Below, one piece after another: positions 27,364 to 35,666 of a stretch of DNA of 64,000 bases (positions within the stretch are counted from its first letter, which is position 1; the number at the start of each line of letters is the position of its first letter). Position numbers and translations under genes: made by a program. The DNA is taken from NCBI RefSeq assembly GCF_001187535.1, contig NZ_LFIO01001796.1:1-64000 (forward strand). Direction: 5' to 3'. Under the pieces are notes generated by a model, which was not told the origin of the DNA, made no database searches, and saw only the letters and a list, made by a program, of their open reading frames with translations. The DNA comes from Rhizobium ecuadorense. GTDB lineage: Bacteria > Pseudomonadota > Alphaproteobacteria > Rhizobiales > Rhizobiaceae.

Positions 27364-28503
27364 TTACCGGTTATCCGTCTTGAAACGTGCGAGGCGTGCC
27401 TCGATCGCCCGTTCGCGGTGCAACCGGTCGAGTTCGTCCAACTCGGAACTATTGATATGCTCGGCTGACGGAACGCCGGTCAGCCGCGAGACCGCTGCGG
27501 CCGCCCGCGCAGCACCTGCGCCGGGCGAGGGCTGGCCATGGCCGGTTGCGGCCTGTTCGGGATGCTGGGCGATGCTGCGCTTGAAATCGGCAAGACGCGC
27601 ATCCGCCTCGCGGCGCGTGGCGAGCACGGCCTGCAGCGCTTTCTGGCCTTCATCAACCTGTTCCCTGGCATCGGCCAACGCCTTGTCAAGCGCTGCGATT
27701 TGGGATTCGAGGTCGATCTGGCGGGCAACGCCGGCCTTTGCCAGGTCATCCCGCCCGGAGGAAACCGCAAGACGGATCTTTGCGTCGAGCGCGTTCATGT
27801 CTTCGACGATTTCGTCCCTGCGGCTCTGGATGCGGAATTCCTCGGCGCGCGCCTTGCCGAGATTGGTGCGGGCATCGTCCGCCGCCGCATCGATTTCGCG
27901 GATCGCCTGTTCGATGACGGCGATCTTGTTGACGCCTTCCGCCTTGTCGATCGCCGCATTGGCGATGCCGGCGATCAGGCGGCCCATGCGTGAGAGAATG
28001 CCTTCGTTCGTCATGTTTTCCTCCATCCGAGCGGAATTCGGCGTGACGCCGATGTGAATCTCGTAGCGGTCGGCGCCTGCGACGAGATAGGCCGGAAAAA
28101 TACTCTCCCATCCCTTGGAATAACCCGCGACATCGAAGGGCACGGCAACGCGGCCGTGTACCGTGGCGATGGTCAGGTCCGAGGGGCCCTTGATGGCGAA
28201 GAGCTTGTCGTCGAGCGGCAGAAGCGGCGGATCGGCAGTGGCGCCGCGATTGGCGGCAAAATCGCGAAGGCCGAGTGTTACCAGCCTTGCCGGCAGACCC
28301 GTCTGCTCGCGGACGGTTTCATAGGCAATGTCATGCAGCACGACGAGGTTGGCGCCCGCTCCATCAGGGACGAGATCGGTGAGGATTTCGATCATCCTGG
28401 TATAGGCGGCAATGGTGTCATCCAGCGCCTGCCGGGCACTGGCATCCGGCGCCAGCGTGTAACGCAGCAATGATGGATGCGATGTTCTGCCTGGGTTTGC
28501 CAT
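27364..28503 (-). CDS. PspA/IM30-domain protein with an in-frame TnpB-like N-terminal region
   Basis: Read from the ATG at 28503 the frame gives 379 residues. Residues 164-379 are a full-length PspA/IM30 protein: an amphipathic helix (GILSRMGRLIAGIANAAID) and a long coiled coil, about 216 residues, the normal PspA size. Residues 1-163 resemble the N-terminal domain of TnpB/IS605 OrfB proteins. An internal ATG at 28014 has GGAGG five bases upstream, so the PspA part can be made alone. A TTG at 28539 is the furthest start. PspA proteins bind and stabilise the inner membrane under stress; here the gene leads an operon with YqiJ- and YqiK-like genes. Confidence 0.8.
   Translation of the reverse strand: MANPGRTSHPSLLRYTLAPDASARQALDDTIAAYTRMIEILTDLVPDGAGANLVVLHDIAYETVREQTGLPARLVTLGLRDFAANRGATADPPLLPLDDKLFAIKGPSDLTIATVHGRVAVPFDVAGYSKGWESIFPAYLVAGADRYEIHIGVTPNSARMEENMTNEGILSRMGRLIAGIANAAIDKAEGVNKIAVIEQAIREIDAAADDARTNLGKARAEEFRIQSRRDEIVEDMNALDAKIRLAVSSGRDDLAKAGVARQIDLESQIAALDKALADAREQVDEGQKALQAVLATRREADARLADFKRSIAQHPEQAATGHGQPSPGAGAARAAAAVSRLTGVPSAEHINSSELDELDRLHRERAIEARLARFKTDNR
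28012..28024 (-). promoter_or_regulatory. Strong internal ribosome-binding site and ATG for the PspA part
   Basis: On the minus strand the bases read GGAGGAAAACATG, a near-perfect Shine-Dalgarno with five-base spacing, and translation from this ATG yields a PspA of canonical length starting MTNEGILSRMGRL. This is the main argument that the upstream in-frame segment is an addition and not part of the ancestral gene. Confidence 0.7.
28015..28503 (-). other. TnpB/OrfB-like N-terminal domain remnant or exapted domain
   Basis: The 163 residues before the PspA part follow the order of TnpB N-terminal domains: a first strand LRYTLAPDASARQALDDTI, an AYETVREQTGLPARLVTLGL helix (TnpB: Y-x2-VRE-x2-GL-x-AQ), then LPLDDKLFAIKGPSDLTIAT with VHGRVAVPF (TnpB: Y-D-x-R-x2-S-x-KG-x4-SL-x-T-x2-GR-x-x-VP), and ending RYEIHIGVT (TnpB: FYLHIxV). 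The RuvC nuclease and zinc-finger parts are absent. No transposase orfA, left end or right end is visible around it. Confidence 0.6.
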
Positions 28504-28653
28504 GGAATAAAACATAAAGCACCGCTTTTGTGCTTTCAAGGGGTCGCGCTAAAAATACAACCTAAGCTTAATGTGCCGTTAGGAGCAAAGAGGGCAGCGT
28601 CGGTTGTGGATCACATTGCCGATGGAAGAACGGCGGCAGGCCAGATCCGTTTC

Positions 28654-29265
28654 CTATCGGGCCGTCGTCTGCGCCTCGCGAATCCCGGCCCTGATCCGGT
28701 TAATGATGGTCCATATCAGAAGGAGCGCCACCACCGCCCAAAGCCACGACGTCCATGCTGCAAACGTACCACCAACCGCGACAAAGATGCCGAGCGCGCC
28801 AAAAAGCACCGCGCGGTCGCTCTTGCCCATCGGCCCGTCGTAACGCCGGCTTGCCCCGACCGTTTGACCCAGAACGCCGGTAAACTCCGTCAATGCCGAG
28901 AGGAATATGACTGATATCGCCGGCATCAAGCCGTTCGGATCGATGAGCGCAAACGGTAAATACAGGGCGGCATCCGACACGACATCGCCGATCTCGTTCA
29001 GATAGGCGCCTAAAATGCTTTTCTGCCCATGCTCGCGCGCGAGCATGCCATCGATGGCATTGAGGCCCATGCGCAGCAGAAACCATACAGGCACCAGCAG
29101 GAACCAATGCGGAAGCGGGGCGAGGCTCAGGAAAAGGCCAAGTGCAACCGAGGCGACGGCGGCAACTGACGTCACCTGATTGGCGGTGACGCCTCGTGCC
29201 GCAAGCGAGCGCACCAGAGGGCGAAGAATATTCTGAAACCGGGACTTCAATTGATAAACAGACAT
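28654..29265 (-). CDS. CDP-alcohol phosphatidyltransferase (YnbA-like)
   Basis: A 203-residue membrane enzyme of the CDP-alcohol phosphatidyltransferase family, which moves a phosphatidyl group from CDP-diacylglycerol to an alcohol. The family motif is present: AIDGMLAREHG, then GAYLNEIGDVVSD. About five membrane segments follow. It is divergent from an operon of YnbC-like and YnbD-like genes, as in the E. coli ynb locus, where YnbA is the equivalent. The alcohol acceptor is unknown. Confidence 0.88.
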   Translation of the reverse strand: MSVYQLKSRFQNILRPLVRSLAARGVTANQVTSVAAVASVALGLFLSLAPLPHWFLLVPVWFLLRMGLNAIDGMLAREHGQKSILGAYLNEIGDVVSDAALYLPFALIDPNGLMPAISVIFLSALTEFTGVLGQTVGASRRYDGPMGKSDRAVLFGALGIFVAVGGTFAAWTSWLWAVVALLLIWTIINRIRAGIREAQTTAR

Positions 29266-29461
29266 GCGACCTCAGTGGAATTTTACGGCATTTGAACAGT
29301 CTATCCCGGCTCGGGCAGTGCGGATTGTCGTAGCTGTGGGAAAGCCCGCACTTCATATCGGCTCACCCAAAGGACTTATCATTTGCAGCTAGACTTTTGC
29401 AATGAAAGCAACTCACTGTTGCCGCCAATGGATGCAACCTATCCACCGATCAGAATTGGAG

Positions 29462-31252
29462 ATGACTGTGCTGCAGACTGCCGATAGCGAGCAACCGTCC
29501 TCGACGACCAGACCCATGCATGAATCCGAATTTGTCTCGCATGATGGCACGCGGCTCTTTTATCGGATGTGGCCTGCGACCGGCGCTGCACCGAAGGGCG
29601 CAATCATTCTTCTCCATCGCGGCCACGAGCATAGCGGCCGCGTCGCCCATCTCGCTACCGAGCTCGGCCTCGATGATTTTGCCTTCTACGCCTGGGACGC
29701 ACGCGGCCACGGGCGTTCGCCTGGAGAGCGCGGCTATTCGCCATCCTTTGCGGCCTCGGCGCATGATCTCGATTGCTTTGTCCGCCATGTCAGCGAGACA
29801 AGCGGTATTCCAGTCGAAGACATCGCCGTCATTGCGCAGAGCGTCGGCGCGGTTCTCGCCACCACCTGGGTGCACGACTATGCGCCGCCGATCCGTGCGC
29901 TCGTGCTTGCCTCGCCGGCCTTCAGCGTCAAGCTCTACGTGCCTTTTGCCAGGGAAGGCATTGCGCTCTGGGAAAAGCTCAAGGGGACATTCTTCGTCAA
30001 TTCCTATGTCAAGGCGAGGTTTCTGACGCATGATCCCGAGCGCATCGCCTCCTTTGAGGCCGACCCATTGATCACCCGGCCGATCGCCTCCAACATTCTG
30101 TTGCAGCTTTATGAAGCGGCCGCCCGCGTCGTCGGCGACGCCCGCGCCATCACCGTGCCGACCCAATTGCTGATCTCCGGCAGCGACTGGGTGGTGCGGC
30201 ACGCGCCGCAGCATCGGTTTTACGAAAATCTCGGCAGTCGCATCAAGGAACGGCATGTGCTTGCCGGCTTCTACCATGACACACTCGGTGAGAAGGACCG
30301 CGCGATTGCGCTCGCCGAGGTCCGCCGTTTCATCGATGCGCATTTCACCGAGCCCCGGGCGCCTGCCGATCTTCGCACTGCCCATGTCCAGGGTTATACC
30401 AAGGACGAGGCCGACCGGCTCGCGAGCCCTCTGGACGCCATGTCCCCGCGCGGCATCTATTGGGCGCTCAGCCGTCTCAACATCAGGCTCGGCGCGCTGG
30501 TGTCGGAAGGCATAAAGACGGGAGTCAAGACCGGTTTCGATTCCGGCTCGACGCTCGATTACGTCTACGAGAACAAGCCGCGCGGGCTCGGTCCCGGCGG
30601 CCGGTTGATCGACAAGGTGTTCCTCGAGGCGATCGGCTGGCGCGGCATCAGGCAGCGCAAGCTGCATTTGCAGGAGCTGATCGACCGCGCGCTGCAGCGC
30701 CTGAAAGCAGCCGACCGCAGCACCCATATGCTCGACATAGCGGCCGGGCACGGCCGTTATGTCCTTGATGCGATCGAGGCGGCTGCCGTGCGTCCCGATA
30801 GTGCGCGCTTGCAGGATTATTCCCCGATCAACGTCGACGCCGGCCGTGCCAGCATTGCCGCGCGCAGACTGGGTGATTTCGTCAATTTCCGCCAGCAGGA
30901 TGCCTTTGACGGTGAGGGGCTGGCAGCCATCACGCCGGCTCCGGATCTGGCGATCGTCTCCGGCCTTTACGAGCTGTTTTCCGACAATGCGATGATCGCC
31001 GCTTCACTCGATGGGATCGCCCGCGCGATGCAGCCCGGTGGTCTGCTCGTCTACACCAACCAGCCATGGCATCCGCAATTGGAGATGATCGCCCGTGCGC
31101 TCACCTCCCACCGTGGTGGTCAGGCGTGGGTGATGCGGCGGCGCACGCAACAGGAAATGGACCAGTTGGTGGCCGCAGCCGGTTTCCGCAAGATCGAACA
31201 GCGCATCGACCAGTGGGGTATTTTCACCGTCTCGCTGGCGGAGAGAGTTTGA
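29462..31252 (+). CDS. Alpha/beta hydrolase fused to a SAM methyltransferase (YnbC-like)
   Basis: A 596-residue two-domain enzyme. Residues about 20-305 form an alpha/beta hydrolase related to monoacylglycerol lipases (HDGTRLFYRMWPA, WDARGHGRSPGERG, nucleophile Ser in IAQSVGAVLAT, His in GFYHDTLGE). The C-terminal part is a class I methyltransferase (HMLDIAAGHGRYVLDAIEA, then VYTNQPWHPQLEMIA). This matches E. coli YnbC. GGAG directly abuts the ATG at 29462, so the GTG six bases later may be the true start. The stop is ten bases from the next gene. A role in modifying a phospholipid head group is inferred. Confidence 0.88.
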   Translation: MTVLQTADSEQPSSTTRPMHESEFVSHDGTRLFYRMWPATGAAPKGAIILLHRGHEHSGRVAHLATELGLDDFAFYAWDARGHGRSPGERGYSPSFAASAHDLDCFVRHVSETSGIPVEDIAVIAQSVGAVLATTWVHDYAPPIRALVLASPAFSVKLYVPFAREGIALWEKLKGTFFVNSYVKARFLTHDPERIASFEADPLITRPIASNILLQLYEAAARVVGDARAITVPTQLLISGSDWVVRHAPQHRFYENLGSRIKERHVLAGFYHDTLGEKDRAIALAEVRRFIDAHFTEPRAPADLRTAHVQGYTKDEADRLASPLDAMSPRGIYWALSRLNIRLGALVSEGIKTGVKTGFDSGSTLDYVYENKPRGLGPGGRLIDKVFLEAIGWRGIRQRKLHLQELIDRALQRLKAADRSTHMLDIAAGHGRYVLDAIEAAAVRPDSARLQDYSPINVDAGRASIAARRLGDFVNFRQQDAFDGEGLAAITPAPDLAIVSGLYELFSDNAMIAASLDGIARAMQPGGLLVYTNQPWHPQLEMIARALTSHRGGQAWVMRRRTQQEMDQLVAAAGFRKIEQRIDQWGIFTVSLAERV

Positions 31253-31262
31253 GGGCAAAGCC

Positions 31263-32591
31263 TTGGGGCAGGTACGTTCTACTCTTTCCCAGACAGCGCC
31301 GGTCCTGAAGCGGGCGGCGCTCTGGCTCGCCTTCCTGGCGCCGTTCTTCTATCTGAGCTATGGCAGCGCCAATTGGCTGGCATCGCAACGCGCCCATGTG
31401 CCGAACGTCGCCTTCGCATGGGAAAGCGCTATTCCGTTCTTCGCATGGACGATCATTCCCTATTGGTCGATCAATCTGTTCTACGGGCTCTGCCTGTTCA
31501 TCAACGCGACGCCGCGCGATGTCGATAGGCTGGCGAGACGCTATCTGACGATCCAGTTAATAGCGGTCGCCTGCTTTATCGCGTTTCCGCTCGAAGCGAC
31601 CTTCGTGCGGCCGGCAACGAGCGGCCTGCCCGGTTTCATGTTCGCCATGCTCGGCGGCTTCGATAAACCGTTCAACCAGGCGCCGTCGCTGCATATCGCG
31701 CTGCTGGTGGTAATCTGGGACCATCTGCGCGGCCGGCTGCCGCGCAGAGCGCGGCTGCTCTGGCACGCCTGGTGCTTCCTGATCGGTGCCTCCGTGCTGA
31801 CCACGTGGCAGCATCACGTCATCGACATACCGACCGGCATGCTGCTCGGCCTGTTCTCTGCCTGGCTTTTTCCGCGCGATGCCGGTTCGCCTCTCGCGAA
31901 GTTTGCGATGATCGGCGATCCAAAGTCGCGCCGGCTCGGCATCTATTATCTGTGCGGGGCCGTAGCATTTCTCGGCCTTGCAGTGCTCTGCACTCCTCTA
32001 TCGGCGGCAGCGCTCCTGTTGCTCTGGCCGGCTGTTGCGCTGGCGATTATCGCGCTCGGATATTTCGGCGCCGGTCCGCAGATCTTCCAGAAACGCGTCG
32101 ATGGCCGGGTCACGCTCGCCAGCCGCTGGCTGCTGGCACCCTACCGGCTCGGCGCCCACATCAACATTCGGCTCTGGACCCGGAGAATGCCGGCATCGGT
32201 GGCGATTGCCGACGGCGTCCATCTCGGCCGTTTTCCACATCGCCATGAAGCCGACCGTTTTGCCACGGTGATCGACATGACCGGCGAACTTCCGCGCCCG
32301 AGCGGGGCGCACGCACGCTGGTGCAGCTTTCCGACCCTTGACCTTATAGCCCTTGACGAGATCCAGACGCTTGCCGCGGCTGATGTCATCGAGGCTGCGC
32401 GCCAGCAGGGGCCGGTTCTCGTCTGCTGTGCGTTGGGCTTCCAGCGCAGCGCCTGGGTCATCGCGCATTGGCTGCTCATCAGCCGGCGTTGCGAAGATCC
32501 AGTCGAAGCCGTGCGGTTGATCGAACGGGCGGGGCGGCGTGTTCATCTGCCCGCGGAAAGCATCCATGCCGTGACGGAGGGCCTGCAATGA
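31263..32591 (+). CDS. PAP2 phosphatase fused to a dual-specificity phosphatase (YnbD-like)
   Basis: A 442-residue inner-membrane protein. The first part has about six membrane helices and PAP2 motifs (NQAPSLHIALL and TTWQHHVIDIPTG). The C-terminal cytoplasmic part is a dual-specificity phosphatase with the C-x5-R loop at Cys389 to Arg395 (CALGFQRSA); the usual His before the Cys is replaced by Cys388. This is the E. coli YnbD architecture. The start is a TTG with GAGGG six bases upstream. It overlaps the next gene by four bases. Confidence 0.88.
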   Translation: MGQVRSTLSQTAPVLKRAALWLAFLAPFFYLSYGSANWLASQRAHVPNVAFAWESAIPFFAWTIIPYWSINLFYGLCLFINATPRDVDRLARRYLTIQLIAVACFIAFPLEATFVRPATSGLPGFMFAMLGGFDKPFNQAPSLHIALLVVIWDHLRGRLPRRARLLWHAWCFLIGASVLTTWQHHVIDIPTGMLLGLFSAWLFPRDAGSPLAKFAMIGDPKSRRLGIYYLCGAVAFLGLAVLCTPLSAAALLLLWPAVALAIIALGYFGAGPQIFQKRVDGRVTLASRWLLAPYRLGAHINIRLWTRRMPASVAIADGVHLGRFPHRHEADRFATVIDMTGELPRPSGAHARWCSFPTLDLIALDEIQTLAAADVIEAARQQGPVLVCCALGFQRSAWVIAHWLLISRRCEDPVEAVRLIERAGRRVHLPAESIHAVTEGLQ

Positions 32592-33028
32592 CGCAGTGGA
32601 ATAGCACGGCCTCGGCAGCGGCACGAAATCTCGGCGGCAACTCGATCTGCTGCGGGCTGACGGCGTTGTTGCCACTGATCACCGGCCCGATCACCGCGGG
32701 ATATCGCGGCTTCGCCCCATTGCTCGGCTGGCTCTTGATGGTCGTTTTCTGTCTGATCGTCCTTGCGCTGGCGGTCCATCTCCTCTTCGATGCGCTGCTG
32801 TTTCGCCTCGCGTCGAGCCACGAGACGGAGGCCGCCGGTCTTGCCGCCGTAGACGACCTGCTGTCTCGAATGCAGCTTCGTAAGCCTGATGGGACACCGC
32901 GTGGCCTCGATATGCGGATTGCCGGATCGCGCCGCATCGTCTGGCGGCAGCGTTTGGCGCTCGCCGCCTGTCTCGTGATTTTTGCGATCCTTCTGTTCAC
33001 TGCGGGCGACGGCCAGCCGCTGTGCTGA
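32588..33028 (+). CDS. Small membrane protein of the Ynb-like operon
   Basis: A 146-residue protein with two hydrophobic segments in the first half (CGLTALLPLITGPITAGYRG and LLGWLLMVVFCLIVLALAVH) and one at the C-terminus (LALAACLVIFAILLFTAG), separated by a charged stretch (MQLRKPDGTPRGLDMRIAGSR). I do not recognise the family. It is translationally coupled (ATGA) to the PAP2/phosphatase gene, so it most likely belongs to the same lipid-modifying complex. The E. coli ynb locus has at this point no equivalent that I recall. Confidence 0.75.
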   Translation: MTQWNSTASAAARNLGGNSICCGLTALLPLITGPITAGYRGFAPLLGWLLMVVFCLIVLALAVHLLFDALLFRLASSHETEAAGLAAVDDLLSRMQLRKPDGTPRGLDMRIAGSRRIVWRQRLALAACLVIFAILLFTAGDGQPLC

Positions 33029-33097
33029 TACGCATGCGGCTGCGTATATCACCGGTCCTGCCGACGCCATTGGGCGTCCAGCCCTTGCCGATTTCTC

Positions 33098-34240
33098 TCA
33101 GCCGCGCCCTGATATGATCGATGCGTTCACGTCGTTGATGTCGCGCTTGCCGCAAAGCGCCATGGTGATGTCCATCTCCTTGCGAATGATGGAGAGCGCG
33201 AGCGACACACCTTCCTTGCCCATGGCGCCGAGGCCATAGAGGAAGGGGCGGCCGATATAAGTGCCCTTGGCGCCGAGCGCCACGGCCTTCAGCACATCCT
33301 GGCCGGAGCGAATGCCGCCGTCGAGATGGACTTCGATGCGGTCGCCGACAGCCTCGACGATCGCGGGCAGCATGCTGATCGAGGAGGGGGCACCGTCCAG
33401 CTGGCGACCGCCGTGATTGGAGACGACGATCGCATCGGCGCCGGTATCGGCCGCTGCCCTCGCATCCTCCGGATCGAGGATGCCCTTGATGATCAGCGGT
33501 CCGCCCCATTGTTCCTTAATCCAGGCGACATCGGCCCAGGAGAGCCGGGGGTCGAACTGCGCGTGCGTCCATGCGGCGAGCGAGGTGATGCTGGAGACAT
33601 TTTTCGCATGACCGATGATGTTGCCGAAGGTGCGGCGCTTGGTCTGCAGCATATCCAGGCACCAGAAGGGCCGGGTCGCCATCTGCCAGAGATGTTTCGG
33701 GGTGAATTTAGGTGGCGCAGACAGGCCGTTGCGCAGGTCCTTGTGGCGCTGGCCGAGGATCTGCAGGTCTGATGTCAGCACCAATGCCGAGCATTTGGCG
33801 GCCTTGGCGCGGTTGATCAGGCCGAGCACGAAATCCTTGTCCCGCATCACATAGAGCTGGAACCAGAAGGGCCGCGTCGTCACCGAAGCGACATCCTCGA
33901 TCGAGCAGATGCTCATGGTCGACAGCGTGAAGGGAACGCCGAATTCTTCCGCCGCGCGCGCCGCCAGCATCTCGCCATCGGCGTGCTGCATGCCGGTGAG
34001 CCCGGTCGGCGCCAAGGCCACCGGCATCGATACTTTCTGGCCGATCATCGTCGTTTCCAACGTGCGGTCGGTCATGTCGACCATCACCCGCTGGCGCAGC
34101 TTGATCTGGCTGAAATCGCTCTCGTTCGCCTGATATGTCGATTCCGTCCAGGCGCCCGAATCCGCATAATCGAAAAACATCTTCGGCACACGGCGCTGTG
34201 CGAGCTTTTTCAGATCGGCGATGGTGAGCGGCGTGGTCAT
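33098..34240 (-). CDS. lldD: FMN-dependent alpha-hydroxy-acid (L-lactate) dehydrogenase
   Basis: A 380-residue FMN enzyme that oxidises L-lactate or a related 2-hydroxy acid. The N-terminus TIADLKKLAQRRVPKMFFDY and the active-site region AIVVSNHGGRQLDGAPS (catalytic His, substrate Arg) are diagnostic, with LIIKGILDPEDA supplying the FMN-binding Lys. GAAGG lies eight bases before the ATG at 34240; a GTG at 34255 would add five residues. It converges with the preceding operon. The exact substrate is uncertain, since glycolate and mandelate oxidases share this fold. Confidence 0.88.
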   Translation of the reverse strand: MTTPLTIADLKKLAQRRVPKMFFDYADSGAWTESTYQANESDFSQIKLRQRVMVDMTDRTLETTMIGQKVSMPVALAPTGLTGMQHADGEMLAARAAEEFGVPFTLSTMSICSIEDVASVTTRPFWFQLYVMRDKDFVLGLINRAKAAKCSALVLTSDLQILGQRHKDLRNGLSAPPKFTPKHLWQMATRPFWCLDMLQTKRRTFGNIIGHAKNVSSITSLAAWTHAQFDPRLSWADVAWIKEQWGGPLIIKGILDPEDARAAADTGADAIVVSNHGGRQLDGAPSSISMLPAIVEAVGDRIEVHLDGGIRSGQDVLKAVALGAKGTYIGRPFLYGLGAMGKEGVSLALSIIRKEMDITMALCGKRDINDVNASIISGRG

Positions 34241-34355
34241 GAATTGAACCTTCACATCTGAATGCGGCTGTCGGTGGTAACGTGGTTTCGCAGCAGTATT
34301 ATGGGAAATGGGCGCGTGAGGCAGCTTCGCACGGCCGATTGGGGCAATGGGCGTG

Positions 34356-35666
34356 TCAGCGAAGCGCCGCCTTCAGGGCAACACCCGCCACATAGGTCTC
34401 GATGACCGCCCTGTCGTCGCCCATCGTCTGCAGCAGGAAGAGTTCTTCGGGTAGCGTCTTCACCGCTTCCATCTTCAGCGCCATGGCCGGGGTCGCCGCC
34501 GCGTCGAGGACGACGAGATCGGCTTCGGTGCCGGGGTCCAGCGTGCCGATCCGGTCGGCGAGCGACAGCGCCTCGGCATTGCCACGCGTCATCAGGTAAT
34601 AACTTTCCAGCGGGTTCAGCCGTTCTCCGAGCAATTGCTGGATCTTGTAGGCTTCGTCCATCGTCTTCAGCATCGAATAGCTGGAACCGCCGCCGATATC
34701 TGTGGCGACGCCGATGCGGACCGGCTTTTCGCGTCGCGCCAGCGCCTTCAGCGGGAACAGGCCGGAGCCGAGGAAGAGGTTCGAGGTCGGGCAGTGGACG
34801 GCGACCGAGCCCGTCTCGCTCATCACATCAGCTTCGCGCTCGGACAGGTGGATGGCGTGGCCGAACAGGCTTTTCGGCCCGAGCAGGCCGTAACGGGCGT
34901 AGATGTCGGTATAGTCGATCGCGTCGGGATAGAGCTCGCAGGTGAATCTGATCTCGTCGTGGTTTTCCGAAAGATGCGTCTGGATGTGCAGATCGGGAAA
35001 TTCGCGGGCAAGCGCTGCTGTCGCTTCCATCTGCGCCGGCGTCGAGGTGATCGCAAAGCGCGGGGTGATGGCGACGTGGTTGCGGCCCTTGCCGTGCCAG
35101 TCCGCTATTACCTGGCGGGTCTCGTCATAGCCCATCTCGGGCGTGTCGAGCAGGCCCTGCGGGGCGTTGCGGTCCATCATCACCTTGCCGCCGACCATGC
35201 GCATGTTGCGCTTCATCGCCTCGGCGAAGAAGGCATCTGCCGAGGTCTTGTGCACGGAACAATAGGCGACCGCCGTCGTGGTGCCGTGGCGGATCAGCTC
35301 GTCGTAGAAATGCGTGGCGATCCTTTCAGCATGAGCGCTTTCGACGAAACGGCATTCCTCGGGAAAGGTATAGGTGTTCAGCCATTCGAGCAGGTTGGCG
35401 GCATAGGAGGCGATCACCTGCATCTGCGGAAAATGCAGATGCATGTCGATGAAGCCGGGTAGGATCAGATGCGGGCGGTGGTCGATTTCGACCACATCTG
35501 CAGCTGCTTTTGCCTTGATGTCGGCATAGGGGCCGACGGCCGCGATCCGCCCGTCTTCGATCAGCAGGCCACCATCTTCCTCGTAGAGATAGCTCTGGCT
35601 GTCGGCCAGACTCAGCGGCGCCCGATGAAAGGACAGCAGGCGGCCGCGCAGGAGTGTCGTCGTCAT
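34356..35666 (-). CDS. guaD: Guanine deaminase
   Basis: A 436-residue zinc amidohydrolase that converts guanine to xanthine. Metal ligands are visible in GFIDMHLHFPQ (HxH), in THLSENHDEI and HAIHLSE (His residues) and in VATDIGGGSSYSM (Asp), and the CPTSNLFLGSGLFP segment is characteristic of guanine deaminases. Its start overlaps the stop of puuD by four bases, so the two are co-translated: xanthine from this enzyme feeds XdhAB, and PuuD handles the urate formed. Confidence 0.95.
   Translation of the reverse strand: MTTTLLRGRLLSFHRAPLSLADSQSYLYEEDGGLLIEDGRIAAVGPYADIKAKAAADVVEIDHRPHLILPGFIDMHLHFPQMQVIASYAANLLEWLNTYTFPEECRFVESAHAERIATHFYDELIRHGTTTAVAYCSVHKTSADAFFAEAMKRNMRMVGGKVMMDRNAPQGLLDTPEMGYDETRQVIADWHGKGRNHVAITPRFAITSTPAQMEATAALAREFPDLHIQTHLSENHDEIRFTCELYPDAIDYTDIYARYGLLGPKSLFGHAIHLSEREADVMSETGSVAVHCPTSNLFLGSGLFPLKALARREKPVRIGVATDIGGGSSYSMLKTMDEAYKIQQLLGERLNPLESYYLMTRGNAEALSLADRIGTLDPGTEADLVVLDAAATPAMALKMEAVKTLPEELFLLQTMGDDRAVIETYVAGVALKAALR

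Noticed and set aside
29402..29461. Upstream start for the YnbC-like gene
   Set aside because: The additional 20 residues lack similarity to the family and have no ribosome-binding site.
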